64,000 nt of DNA from Natronorubrum tibetense GA33 (GTDB lineage Archaea; Halobacteriota; Halobacteria; Halobacteriales; Natrialbaceae): contig NZ_KB913017.1 of assembly GCF_000383975.1 (NCBI RefSeq), positions 1,279,101 through 1,343,100 on the forward strand, in the 5' to 3' direction. Shown piece after piece: positions 1 to 9,231 of this stretch. The notes under the pieces are model-generated. The model was not told the origin of the DNA. It ran no database searches and worked only from the letters and a program-made list of their open reading frames with translations. Made by a program: the position numbers and the translations under genes. Positions within the stretch are counted from its first letter, which is position 1; each line of letters starts with the position of its first letter.

Positions 1-921
1 CTTCGACATGTTTCGGTTGGAACCAGCTGTTTCCGGACTCGATGGGCCTTTCACCCCTAAACGTAAGTCACGAGAGGGTATTGTAGGACACCAACTCTAA
101 CAGGCCTCCACGCACCTTTCGGCACGCTTCACCTTGCTCACGCCTAGATCGTCCGGTTTCGGGTTGTGCCCGTTTGACTCCCCGCGCTTGAACACGGTGG
201 CCCTCGTCGTAAGACTGCGGCCATATCGGTTTCCCTACGCCTTCCTCGATAATCGAGTTAGACTCGTCAAACAGGCACACTCCCTGGTTCGTTTTTCAAA
301 ACGTACGACGGAACATCGGCTTCCTGTATGGCTTACTATAGGTTCGCACCTAGTTCATTGTATACAGGACCTTGTATGCCCCGTCGCTCTATCGCCAACT
401 GATTTCACGCCCTATTGCACCTCCCTTCTGGGGGTACTTTTCAGCGTTCGTTCACACTACTTGTTCGCTATCGGTCTTGAGGAGTGTTTAGTCTTTGCAG
501 TCGATGCCTGCAATATTCACGAGGGATATCCAACCCCCGATACTCTGGAGCTGACTCGTCTCCTACTGATCTACACTACGGGACTGTCACCCTGTTTCGT
601 GCTCTATTCCAAGAGACTTCCTGCAGATGGTCAGAGAGTGGTCGTCAGTCCGAACACCACATTGCCCGTGAAGGCTTCGGTTTGGACTTTATCGCGTTCA
701 TTCGCCATTACTAACGACATCACATTCGTTTTCTTTTCCTGTCGATACTAAGATGTTTCAATTCTCGACGTTCCCCATTGCGCGAAGCAATTGCGGTGGG
801 GATTCCCATTCGGAAATCCTGAGTTCTTAGCCTCCGTGCGGCTCCCTCAGGCTTATCGCAGCTTGGCACGTCCTTCTTCAGCTCTCAAGCCGAGCGATCC
901 ACCAGCTGGCACAGTAGCCAC
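1..921 (-). rRNA. rrl: 23S ribosomal RNA, 5' part only
   Basis: The minus strand matches the conserved start of haloarchaeal 23S rRNA: a GGCTACT-GTGCCAGCTGGTGG start near 921, then the GAAGGACGTGCCAAGCTGCGATAAGCC and GCACGGAGGC blocks of domain I. The 5' end is placed by resemblance to the Haloarcula 23S start and may be off by a few bases. The gene runs off the left edge, so only about a third is present. It is the last visible member of the 16S-tRNA-Ala-23S operon. Open frames here are artefacts of the rRNA. Confidence 0.95.
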
Positions 922-1117
922 GTTCATCGGATCTGAATTGCAACGGAAGTTGTAATTCAAGAGTGACCCGGGAACGGGTCCAGTGGACGCCTGGACTACA
1001 CGTACACACGGTCTCATCTGCACGCCGTAGACGCGGCATGCATTAACCCTTCCCAGCCACGTTTACACGGGCTGGTGCATCGGTTTTCGTTCGGATTAGA
1101 TCAGAATCGCTTGCCCC

Positions 1118-1140
1118 ACTTAAGGGGCACGATTCGATCG
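1118..1140 (-). promoter_or_regulatory. Internal spacer promoter for 23S rRNA
   Basis: Read on the minus strand this stretch has GCCCCTTAAGTG, which matches the GCCCTTAAGTG core of the leader promoter at 3171-3189, and it carries a similar CGATCGAATC block just upstream. It lies between tRNA-Ala and 23S. Promoters inside the 16S-23S spacer are known in haloarchaea. The likely role is to boost 23S transcription or to compensate for premature termination. The assignment rests on similarity to the leader units. Confidence 0.6.
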
Positions 1141-1151
1141 CCTCCGAGTGA

Positions 1152-1223
1152 TGGACCCACAGGGATTCGAACCCTGGGCATCCTCCTTGCAAAGGAGGCA
1201 CTCTACCACTGAGCTATGGGCCC
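1152..1223 (-). tRNA. tRNA-Ala (UGC)
   Basis: The minus strand folds as a 72-nt tRNA: a 7-bp acceptor stem starting GGGCCCA, a D arm with AGCTCAGTGGTAGAG, an anticodon stem CCTCC/GGAGG with loop TTTGCAA (anticodon TGC), and a T arm with GGTTCGAATCC. The discriminator is A and the terminal CCA is not encoded. A tRNA-Ala in the 16S-23S spacer is the standard arrangement in Halobacteria. Confidence 0.97.
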
Positions 1224-1256
1224 ACGTCCACACAAAGTGGACATCGAGACGAAAGC

Positions 1257-1316
1257 GTTAGCCTTGGTAGTTCTAAGGTGCCCGATCGGCCAACGGTTGG
1301 GTCGATCGAACGTGGA
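1257..1316 (-). other. Pre-16S processing stem, 3' arm
   Basis: Two segments downstream of 16S in the transcript, 1257-1273 and 1307-1316, are exact reverse complements of 2977-2993 and 2934-2943 in the leader. The pairs nest correctly around the 16S gene (17 bp outer, 10 bp inner). This is the long processing helix that brings both ends of pre-16S together. In archaea it carries the bulge-helix-bulge cut by the splicing endonuclease. Confidence 0.85.
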
Positions 1317-1377
1317 GTGTGTGGCGTAAAACGCCACACGAAAGGTGGGTCAGGCCATCGGCCTGATCCCGGTCTGT

Positions 1378-2850
<1,473 letters not shown>

Positions 2851-2859
2851 GCTATATTA

Positions 2860-2881
2860 CTCCCGACCTTGTGGTCGGGAG
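2860..2881 (-). other. Hairpin at the 16S 5' boundary
   Basis: A perfect 9-bp inverted repeat (CTCCCGACC / GGTCGGGAG) with a 4-nt loop lies ten bases upstream of the 16S 5' end. It lies inside the pre-16S processing helix, so it is probably a structural element of the leader that helps present the mature 5' end to nucleases. Confidence 0.5.
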
Positions 2882-2933
2882 GGTTCATTTGGCGGTGAAT
2901 GTAAATTCTTGTACACACTCACACATAAATGGG

Positions 2934-2993
2934 TCCACGTTCGGCGACCTCAGACCGCGACCGGTCGAGCGTCACCGAACTACCAAGGCTAAC
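2934..2993 (-). other. Pre-16S processing stem, 5' arm
   Basis: This is the leader-side partner of the arm at 1257-1316: 2977-2993 pairs with 1257-1273 and 2934-2943 with 1307-1316. The less perfectly paired middle parts would give the bulges expected for archaeal splicing-endonuclease cleavage. The rest of the leader between 2851 and 3170 holds no gene. Confidence 0.85.
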
Positions 2994-3170
2994 ATCAGAT
3001 CCCTTCTGTACGGCGGACCGCAGGGGAAGGATCCTCATTTCCTTCGGATCTATTCATAGGTTGTCCGGGGTACATAACCCCTTCGAACCCTGTTGATCCG
3101 AGATGACGGAGCGAGTTGAACGCCCCGTCGATCACATATTCGTTTGCAATCCATCCGAGTGCCCTCGTAC

Positions 3171-3189
3171 ACTTAAGGGCATCGGATCG
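3171..3189 (-). promoter_or_regulatory. rRNA leader promoter, unit 1
   Basis: Minus-strand CGATCCGATGCCCTTAAGTG. The conserved CGATCCGATG block lies directly upstream of a TATA-like CTTAAGTG. It is the first of four similar units that all point toward 16S, and the one closest to it. Its core is repeated in the spacer promoter at 1118-1140. Confidence 0.7.
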
Positions 3190-3250
3190 CAGATCGCCGA
3201 AAACCGCATCCGGCGAGTCGGTTGCGATCCGAACTGAACGCCCGGCCACG

Positions 3251-3268
3251 TATAAGGGCAACGGATCG
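3251..3268 (-). promoter_or_regulatory. rRNA leader promoter, unit 2
   Basis: Minus-strand CGATCCGTTGCCCTTATACG, the same block plus TATA layout as the neighbouring units. It lies about 80 bp upstream of unit 1. Confidence 0.75.
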
Positions 3269-3320
3269 TCGCGACCGGCGAAGCCGGCCACGAGCACATC
3301 ACGTTCGGAACGCCCATATA

Positions 3321-3340
3321 CGGATAAGGCCATCGGATCG
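3321..3340 (-). promoter_or_regulatory. rRNA leader promoter, unit 3
   Basis: Minus-strand CGATCCGATGGCCTTATCCG. The CGATCCGATG block is identical to unit 1 and is followed by CTTATCCG as the TATA element. It lies about 70 bp upstream of unit 2. Confidence 0.75.
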
Positions 3341-3460
3341 AACCGATGGCAGTCGTGCGAGAGTGGATGGAGTGTCTACCTCCGTGCCGGGAAACGGCCA
3401 GAGGGAACGTGGCGTCGTGCGCCACGTTGTTCGCATTAGTATCGAGTGCCGGGTTACTAT

Positions 3461-3480
3461 ATAAGGCCGTCGAACGATCC
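3461..3480 (-). promoter_or_regulatory. rRNA leader promoter, unit 4 (farthest upstream)
   Basis: Minus-strand CGTTCGACGGCCTTATAT. The TATA element CTTATATAG is the best of the four, and its upstream block is the TTCGACGG form instead of CGATCCGATG. It lies about 140 bp upstream of unit 3. The different block suggests this promoter may bind factors differently. Confidence 0.7.
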
Positions 3481-3481
3481 G

Positions 3482-3812
3482 GCCATCGGAACCCGCTACC
3501 ATGGCACGGTTTTCCATCGGTCAGTCACTGCGTTTACACGACCACACACAGCCGTTGCTCGAGCCCGAGTCGTTCCGGGCGATCGAACTCCGAGTAGAAT
3601 ATCACGCGGGCGGAGGTCGGCCGGTCATTCCACCCTTGCAGGCGCGGTCGGGCCGAATGAGACCCGCGTACGTCGTGTTCGAGCGTGCACGCGCAAGAAC
3701 CTGTCGTGATTCGAGTGGCCGTGCCGGACAACCGAACGGGTTCGGACGTAGCGGGGACAAAGAGCAGATGCATCGATGCCGATAAACCACGTGCGTCGTA
3801 AGAGCTAGACGA
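3482..3812. other. Intergenic region between rRNA promoters and a regulator gene
   Basis: No convincing gene is seen in these 331 bases. The sequence separates the divergent rRNA operon from the winged-helix gene at 3813. Short open frames overlap one another on both strands and lack a promoter or recognisable motifs. Confidence 0.6.
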
Positions 3813-4190
3813 ATGGTCCGGAACCCGATCGCTTCGGAGTCAACGCCGTCAGCGGAGGAGATCTGCTCCGCGCTCGACGACCCCGACTGCCGAGAGATCA
3901 TCCGGAATCTCGAGGAACCCATGACGGCTTCAGAGCTGACGAAACGGTGTGAGATCCCGCAGTCGACACTCTATCGAAAGCTCGAGCTGTTGACTGACTC
4001 GACGTTACTCGAGGAGTCGACCGAGATTCGCCAGGACGGTCACCACGCGAGCAAGTACGCGGTTGCGTTCGACGAGATTACGCTCACGTTGGACGAGGAC
4101 CGGTCGCTGGCGGTGCAGATCGAACGACCGGCCCGGACGGCGGACGAGCGGCTGGCCGAACTGTGGTCGGAGGTTCGAAAGGAGACATGA
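3813..4190 (+). CDS. Winged-helix (ArsR-like) transcriptional regulator
   Basis: A 125-residue protein. Residues about 25-85 form a helix-turn-helix with the pattern ILRNL-type first helix, MTASELTKRCEIPQSTLYRKL as the recognition unit, then a wing around residues 70-85 with a GHHASKY turn. The C-terminal third (LTLDEDRSLAVQI) looks like the beta-rich tail of haloarchaeal HTH proteins of this size. It probably acts as a cytoplasmic DNA-binding switch. The next gene starts inside its stop codon (ATGA), so the two are translationally coupled, and the membrane partner may be regulated by it or may relay a signal. The target is unknown. Confidence 0.8.
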   Translation: MVRNPIASESTPSAEEICSALDDPDCREIIRNLEEPMTASELTKRCEIPQSTLYRKLELLTDSTLLEESTEIRQDGHHASKYAVAFDEITLTLDEDRSLAVQIERPARTADERLAELWSEVRKET

Positions 4191-4483
4191 GCCCACATCA
4201 CACCGGCGCGACCGAACTCGCACTCGCACTCGCGGTCGTCAAGACGCTGGTGCTCGTCGTCGGGAGCGTCATCACGTACTTCGCGTTCAAGGCGTATCGG
4301 CGGACACGACAGCGTGCGCTCGGGATGCTCGCACTCGGGTTCGGACTCGTGACGCTCGGGCTCGTCCTCGCGGGAATGCTCTACGAACTGCTCAACGTCC
4401 AGTTGGCGCTGGGAATACTGCTTGAGAGTCTGCTCGTTCTGGCCGGCTTCGTGGTGATCGCGTACTCGCTGTACGTACAGTGA
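4187..4483 (+). CDS. Small three-helix membrane protein coupled to the HTH gene
   Basis: A 98-residue protein. The ATG at 4187 was chosen because it overlaps the stop of the upstream gene (ATGA) and has GGAG just before it; an in-frame GTG at 4163 is less likely. Three hydrophobic spans are seen at about residues 10-32, 42-64 and 72-95, with a basic loop (KAYRRTRQR) after the first. I believe it belongs to the small haloarchaeal membrane proteins annotated as DUF7521, which commonly follow an HTH gene, but that is from memory. Its function is unknown. Confidence 0.75.
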   Translation: MSPHHTGATELALALAVVKTLVLVVGSVITYFAFKAYRRTRQRALGMLALGFGLVTLGLVLAGMLYELLNVQLALGILLESLLVLAGFVVIAYSLYVQ

Positions 4484-4560
4484 GCTACCCCGGAGTCAAG
4501 TGATTCGAGAAAGCAACACTCTCTCGTCACCACGTGGAATTTTCGATCCCGAGAGGTCGT

Positions 4561-4606
4561 CGGGCGGCAACGCCGCCCGAGTGCTCGAGGGACCGAAAGT
4601 CCCTCG
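4561..4606. other. Two adjacent hairpins
   Basis: Two inverted repeats follow each other: CGGGCGGC-AAC-GCCGCCCG at 4561-4579 and CGAGGGA-CCGAAAG-TCCCTCG at 4586-4606. They lie between the ends of two converging genes (stop at 4483 plus strand, stop at 5003 minus strand). They could stabilise or end transcripts there. No T-tract follows, so a terminator role is only suggested. Confidence 0.35.
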
Positions 4607-4635
4607 CTGTCCGCGAACCCGAAGAGTTCGCTCGA

Positions 4636-4884
4636 TCACGAAAAGTTTTCTATCTTCCGTACCCCCTGTTCAGCGAAGTCGACGACCTGTGGTGGCTCGG
4701 TGTACTCGTAGTCGGTCAGCGGACCGTCGTCGCCGTCCGCGTCGTCACCATCATCGCTCGAGAACAGAACCCGTACAGCCGGCGAGCGCACCGAGTGCGC
4801 CCGTGCCGGCGACAGAGTGGACGGCGTCGACTGCGGCGAGAGGTGTTGGATGTTATGGTCACACCTGAACCGAAGGGCCGACAC
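4636..4884 (-). pseudogene. Decayed Tat-lipoprotein fragment (frameshifted)
   Basis: Two minus-strand frames together look like the start of a haloarchaeal lipoprotein. In one frame around 4775-4830 there is VAGTGALGALAGCTG, a typical hydrophobic stretch with lipobox LAGC, which soon hits a stop. In the neighbouring frame the acidic run SDDGDDADGDDG follows, then about 30 residues ending QGVRKIENFS and a stop at 4636. A frameshift near 4760-4770 joins them. An intact start with twin Arg is not clear, although TSNTSRRSR appears in yet another frame upstream. I read it as a relic; it could also be a short unrelated protein. Confidence 0.35.
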
Positions 4885-5002
4885 GTGAAGGGGTATGAAG
4901 CGACTTCCCCGCCGGGCAGGAAGTCCGTCCCCGGTTTTCGGGCGTAACGAGTCTGTTGGGGTCGAAAAATCGGTTTCGACGATTCGATGGGGGGTACCGT
5001 CC

Positions 5003-6466
5003 CTATCGGTTCAGCGTGTGGATTGCGTGGCCGAGCGCGTTTTCGGCGGCCTCCATCACCGACTCCGAAAGCGTCGGATGAGCGTGGACCGTCGACGCGA
5101 CGTCCTCGAGGGTCGCGCCGAGTTCGATCGCCAGTCCGAGTTCCCCGATCAGTTCGGAGGCTTCGGGGCCGACGATGCTGGCGCCGAGGACGTACCCCTC
5201 GGATTCCTCGGCGACGATTTTGACGAAGCCGTCCGAGTCACCGGTCGTCAACGCGCGGCCGCTGGCCCGGAACGGGAACTGACCGACGACCGTCTCGAAG
5301 CCGGCTTCTTCGGCCTCGGACTCGGACATCCCGACGGTCGCGATCTCGGGATCGGTGAAGACGACCGCTGGCATCGCCTGGTAGTCGATCGCCGACGGCT
5401 CGCCGGCGATCACCTCGGCGGCGATCTGTCCTTCCATGCTCCCCTTGTGGGCGAGCATCGGTTCGCCCGCGACGTCGCCCACGGCGAAGATGTGATCGAC
5501 GTTCGTGCGTGCGCGCGAGTCGGTGTCGATGAAGCCGCGCTCGTCGGTCTCGACGCCGGCCGCCTCGAGATCGAGCGTGTCGGAGACGGGGCTGCGGCCG
5601 ACGGCCACGAGCACCCGTTCGACGTCGAGTTCGAGGCGTTCGTCTTCGACGGCTTCGGCACTTCCACCGTCCGCTGCAGCGTCCTCGACGGGGTCAGCGA
5701 TGACGCGAAGGCCCCCGTCCGGTTCGTACCACTCCGTGGCGGTGTAGCCGAATTCGAACTCGATCCCCAGTTCTTTCGCGCGCTGTTTGACCGGGCGTTT
5801 GAGGTCGTCATCGTAGCCCGGCAGGATCGAATCGAGCATCTCGACCACCGTCACATCGGTCCCCAGTTTCGCGAAGACGCTGGCCAGTTCCATCCCGATG
5901 TAGCCCGCGCCTACGACGACCATCGAGTCGGGAATGGAGTCCAGCGCGAGCGCCTGTCGCGAGTTCAGGACTGGCTCGTCGTCGAACGAGAAGTCCGGAA
6001 TCGAGATGGGGCGCGAGCCGGTCGCGACGATGGCGTGTTCGAACTCGAGGGTCTCCGATCCCTGTCCCTCACCGCCGTGAGAGACGCGGACGGTGTTCTC
6101 GTCGACGAAGGTGGCCGTCCCCTCGAGCAAGTTGACCTGATTCGCCTTGCAGAGTTTCTCGACGCCGCTGGTAAGCTGATCGACGACGCCGTCTTTCCAC
6201 GCGACCATCCCCGAGAGGTCGATCGCGGGGTTGGCGTGAATACCCATCTCCTCGGCCGTAGCGGCGTCGTGGGCGACATCGGTCGCCGTGATCAGCGCCT
6301 TCGACGGGATGCAGCCGTGGTTCAGGCAGGTGCCTCCGTAGGCTTCCTTCTCGACGAGCGTGACGTCCAGGTCGAGCTGTCCGGCCCGGATCGCGGCCAC
6401 GTAGCCGGCCGGACCGGCGCCGATAATCAGCACGTCAGTCCCGGTAGTGACATCTCCGACAACCAT
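5003..6466 (-). CDS. lpdA: Dihydrolipoyl dehydrogenase (E3)
   Basis: A 487-residue flavoprotein that reoxidises dihydrolipoamide on E2 with NAD+. Visible features are the FAD site GAGPAG (residues 16-21), the redox-active disulfide CLNHGC (C47, C52), the second nucleotide site VVGAGYIGMELASVF, the FAD contact FAVGDVAG and the C-terminal active-site HAHPTLSES with its His. The length is normal for the family. It is the last gene of the minus-strand E1-alpha, E1-beta, E2, E3 operon, 72 bp after E2. The short gap and the downstream hairpins suggest transcription ends after it. It may also serve other lipoyl systems such as glycine cleavage. Confidence 0.97.
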   Translation of the reverse strand: MVVGDVTTGTDVLIIGAGPAGYVAAIRAGQLDLDVTLVEKEAYGGTCLNHGCIPSKALITATDVAHDAATAEEMGIHANPAIDLSGMVAWKDGVVDQLTSGVEKLCKANQVNLLEGTATFVDENTVRVSHGGEGQGSETLEFEHAIVATGSRPISIPDFSFDDEPVLNSRQALALDSIPDSMVVVGAGYIGMELASVFAKLGTDVTVVEMLDSILPGYDDDLKRPVKQRAKELGIEFEFGYTATEWYEPDGGLRVIADPVEDAAADGGSAEAVEDERLELDVERVLVAVGRSPVSDTLDLEAAGVETDERGFIDTDSRARTNVDHIFAVGDVAGEPMLAHKGSMEGQIAAEVIAGEPSAIDYQAMPAVVFTDPEIATVGMSESEAEEAGFETVVGQFPFRASGRALTTGDSDGFVKIVAEESEGYVLGASIVGPEASELIGELGLAIELGATLEDVASTVHAHPTLSESVMEAAENALGHAIHTLNR

Positions 6467-6538
6467 CAGTTCGTTCCCTCCCTCGTGTGTGGTGTTACTG
6501 TGTACATGATAGTGGTAGTTGCTGGTAGGTATCCTACG

Positions 6539-8206
6539 CTACTCGAGCAATAGTAGGTGTGGATTCTCGAGGTACTCCATCACCGTGTTCGTGAACTGAG
6601 CGCCGACAGCGCCGTCGATCAGTCGGTGATCGAACGATAGCGACAGCGTCAGCACGGATCGCGGTTCGATCGACTCCTCGCCCGTCTCCTCGTCGACGAC
6701 GACGCGCGGTTTGCGCTTGATCTCGCCGAGCGCGAGGATGCCCGCTTCGGGGTAGTTGAGAATCGGCGTCGCGTACTCGCCGCCGATACCGCCGACGTTG
6801 GTGATCGTGAACGTCGAGCCGCGGAGTTCGTCGGGGCTGATCGTCCGTTCGCGGGCCTTCTGGACGACCTCGTTCATCTCCGAGGAGAGCTGTAAGAGCC
6901 CCTTCCGATCGGCGTCGTCGACGACCGGCACCATCAGGCCGACATCGGTCGCCGTGGCGACGCCGATGTTGTAGTAGTCGCGGTAGACGACCTCCTCGTT
7001 TTCCTCGTCGATGACCGCGTTCATCTCGGGGTACTCCTGGAGCGCCGCCACGACGGCTTTCATGACGAACGGCATGTAGGTCAGCCGGATGCCCCGGTCT
7101 TCGGCTCGAGGCTTGAGTTGCTCTCGCGCTTCGACCAGGTCCGTCACGTCGACCTCGTCGTGGTGGGTGACGTGGGGCGCGCTGTACTTCGACTCGACCA
7201 TGGCGTCGGCGATCGTCTTTCGGACGCCCGTGAACGGTTCGCGGCGCTCGCGCTCGCCCTCAGCGAACTCGGTTCCCTTCGAACCGACGGACTCGCCGGC
7301 CTCGATCGCTTCTCTGTCGGCCTCCTGGGCGCGTTGTTGGGCGTCGGCGTACTCCCGAACCGCCTCGGGTGTCACGAACGCCTCGCCGTCGCGCTCCTCG
7401 TCCGTCGGAACGGCGTCGATATCGACGCCCGACTCCTCGGCGATCCGTCGGGTCGCGGGCGCGGCGAGCGTCTTCTCGCGGTCGGCGGACTCGACGTTCG
7501 CTGGCGGTTCGCTCGACGGTTGCGCCTGGGTCTGGCCCCGACTCGAGGCACCGGCTGCTGTCCCCTCGCCAGTTCCTGCGCCGCTCGAGTCATCGGCGTC
7601 CGCCGCGGTCGATTCGTCCGCGGTTGCTCCGCCGGATTCCTGCGTCTGCACCTGTCCGTCGCCGGCGGGTCCGTCACCCGCGGCGGCCTGGACGTCCGCA
7701 GCGGTGATCCGACCACCGGGACCGCTGCCTCGAACACGCGTGAGGTCGATCCCTTCCTCGCGGGCCATCCGTCGCACGCGCGGGGGCGCGAAAACTCGAT
7801 CTTCCGGCGTCTCGGCCTCCTCCGTCTCGGCACCGAGCGCGCCGGGACTGCCGGCGGGTTCGCCGCCTTCGGCCTCGTCCGCCTCGGCTGTCTCGTCCGG
7901 CGAGTCGACGCCTTCGGGTTCGCTCGCTCGCTCCTGTTGCTCGTCAGTCGTCGCCTCGCTCTCTTCTCCTTCCACGTTGAACGAGATAATCACCGTTCCG
8001 ACCGGGACGACCTCGCCCGCTTCGACGTGTAACTCGCGGACCGTTCCGTTGACTGGCGAGGGAACCTCGACGAGCGCTTTGTCGGTCTCGACCTCCGCGA
8101 CCGGCTGATCCTCGGAGACCTCGTCGCCCTCTTCGACCAGCCACGAGACCAGTTCGCCCTCTGCGACCCCCTCGCCGACGTCCGGTAGTTCGAACTCTCT
8201 GACCAT
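6539..8206 (-). CDS. Dihydrolipoamide acyltransferase (E2) with two subunit-binding domains
   Basis: A 555-residue core of the 2-oxoacid dehydrogenase complex. Domains in order: one lipoyl domain (about 1-78, with the lipoylated Lys in ETDKALVEV, K43), an acidic linker, a peripheral-subunit-binding domain (about 142-180, APPRVRRMAREEGIDL with GSGPGGRITAADV), a long Ala/Thr/Gln-rich linker, a second PSBD-like segment (about 247-290, APATRRIAEESGVDI), and the catalytic acyltransferase domain (about 325-555) with the HxxxD motif in SFDHRLIDG. E1-beta ends one base before its start. Most E2 proteins have one PSBD; two with different sequences might bind E1 and E3 separately. The substrate (pyruvate or a branched-chain keto acid) cannot be told from the sequence. 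Confidence 0.95.
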   Translation of the reverse strand: MVREFELPDVGEGVAEGELVSWLVEEGDEVSEDQPVAEVETDKALVEVPSPVNGTVRELHVEAGEVVPVGTVIISFNVEGEESEATTDEQQERASEPEGVDSPDETAEADEAEGGEPAGSPGALGAETEEAETPEDRVFAPPRVRRMAREEGIDLTRVRGSGPGGRITAADVQAAAGDGPAGDGQVQTQESGGATADESTAADADDSSGAGTGEGTAAGASSRGQTQAQPSSEPPANVESADREKTLAAPATRRIAEESGVDIDAVPTDEERDGEAFVTPEAVREYADAQQRAQEADREAIEAGESVGSKGTEFAEGERERREPFTGVRKTIADAMVESKYSAPHVTHHDEVDVTDLVEAREQLKPRAEDRGIRLTYMPFVMKAVVAALQEYPEMNAVIDEENEEVVYRDYYNIGVATATDVGLMVPVVDDADRKGLLQLSSEMNEVVQKARERTISPDELRGSTFTITNVGGIGGEYATPILNYPEAGILALGEIKRKPRVVVDEETGEESIEPRSVLTLSLSFDHRLIDGAVGAQFTNTVMEYLENPHLLLLE

Positions 8207-8207
8207 C

Positions 8208-9227
8208 TTAGAACCCCACGGCGTCGCGGATGCCGTCCTCGATTCGTGCCGGTTCGGGCAGGTAGTAGTCCTCGAGCGCGTACAGCGGGAACGGCGTATC
8301 GAAGCCCGTGATTCGCTCGACCGGTGCCTCCTGATAGAGGAGCGCTTCCTCCTGGAGGGTCGCGGTGATCTCCGCGCCGAGCCCGCCCGTCTTCGGTGCC
8401 TCGTGGACGACTGCGGCGCGACCCGTCTTCTTGAACGACTCGACGATGGTGTCCTCGTCCAGCGGCGATAGCGTGCGGAGGTCGACCACCTCGGCGTCGA
8501 TCCCCTCCTCGGCGAGGTTCTCAGCGGCCTCGATGGTCGGTCGGGTCATCGCTCCCCACGTGTAAACCGAGATGTCGCTACCCTCGCGGCGAACGGCCGC
8601 CTCGCCGAGGGGCACCTCGTAGGACTCCGTCGGAACGTCCCCGCGGAACGCCCGGTAGATGAGTTTCGGCTCGAGGAAGAGTACCGGGTCCGGGTCGCGA
8701 ATCGCACTGATGAGCAAGCCCTTGGTGTCGTAGGGCGTCGAGGGGATGACGACTTTGAGTCCGGGCTGGTGGACGAACATCGCCTCCGAGGACTCGGAGT
8801 GGTGTTCGGGGGCGCGAATGCCGCCGCCGTAGGGTGCTCGGATAACCATCGGGCACGTATATCGTCCGCGCGAGCGCGTCCGCAGGCGCGCGGCGTGGGA
8901 GACGATCTGGTCGAACGCGGGGTAGATAAAGCCGAGGAACTGCATCTCGGGAACGGGACGCATCCCGTAGGCGGCCATCCCGATGGCCGTGCCGACGATG
9001 CCCGACTCCGCGAGCGGGGTGTCGATCACTCGATTCTCGCCGAACTCGTCGTACAGCCCCTCCGTCGCGCGAAAGACGCCGCCGTTCTTCCCGACGTCCT
9101 CGCCCATGACGACGACATCGTCGTCGCGTTCCATTTCGGTGTGCAAGCCGTCTCGAACCGCCTGTACGAGCGTGAGGCTCTCCGATGCTCCGTCCGCGTC
9201 TCCGTCCGTCTGTGTCTCTGCTGCCAT
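8208..9227 (-). CDS. 2-oxoacid dehydrogenase E1 component, beta subunit
   Basis: A 339-residue partner of E1-alpha in the thiamine-diphosphate decarboxylase. The ATG at 9227 (MAAETQTDGDADG) was chosen because it lies 4 bp after the E1-alpha stop and gives the usual length; the frame is open further upstream, but only as overlap with E1-alpha. Family features are VVVMGEDVGKNGGVF, TPLAESGIVGTAIGMA, the HHSESSEAMFVHQPGLKVVIPS stretch that contacts the cofactor, and a C-terminal DTPFPLYALEDYYLPE. The Asp/Glu-rich N-terminus is typical of halophiles. It is co-transcribed with E2, with 1 bp between the genes. Confidence 0.96.
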   Translation of the reverse strand: MAAETQTDGDADGASESLTLVQAVRDGLHTEMERDDDVVVMGEDVGKNGGVFRATEGLYDEFGENRVIDTPLAESGIVGTAIGMAAYGMRPVPEMQFLGFIYPAFDQIVSHAARLRTRSRGRYTCPMVIRAPYGGGIRAPEHHSESSEAMFVHQPGLKVVIPSTPYDTKGLLISAIRDPDPVLFLEPKLIYRAFRGDVPTESYEVPLGEAAVRREGSDISVYTWGAMTRPTIEAAENLAEEGIDAEVVDLRTLSPLDEDTIVESFKKTGRAAVVHEAPKTGGLGAEITATLQEEALLYQEAPVERITGFDTPFPLYALEDYYLPEPARIEDGIRDAVGF

Positions 9228-9231
9228 TGTG

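Noticed and set aside
134-751. Protein-like open frames within the 23S and 16S regions
   Set aside because: They lie in rRNA genes whose conserved blocks identify them.
4895-6553. Plus-strand open frame of 552 codons opposite lpdA
   Set aside because: It is the mirror of the E3 gene: GC-rich third codon positions on the minus strand keep the plus frame open. The minus frame has the full set of FAD, disulfide and NAD motifs.
7089-8108. Plus-strand Ser/Ala-rich open frame opposite E2
   Set aside because: The composition is the complement of the Ala/Glu/Thr linker of E2. No start context or motif.
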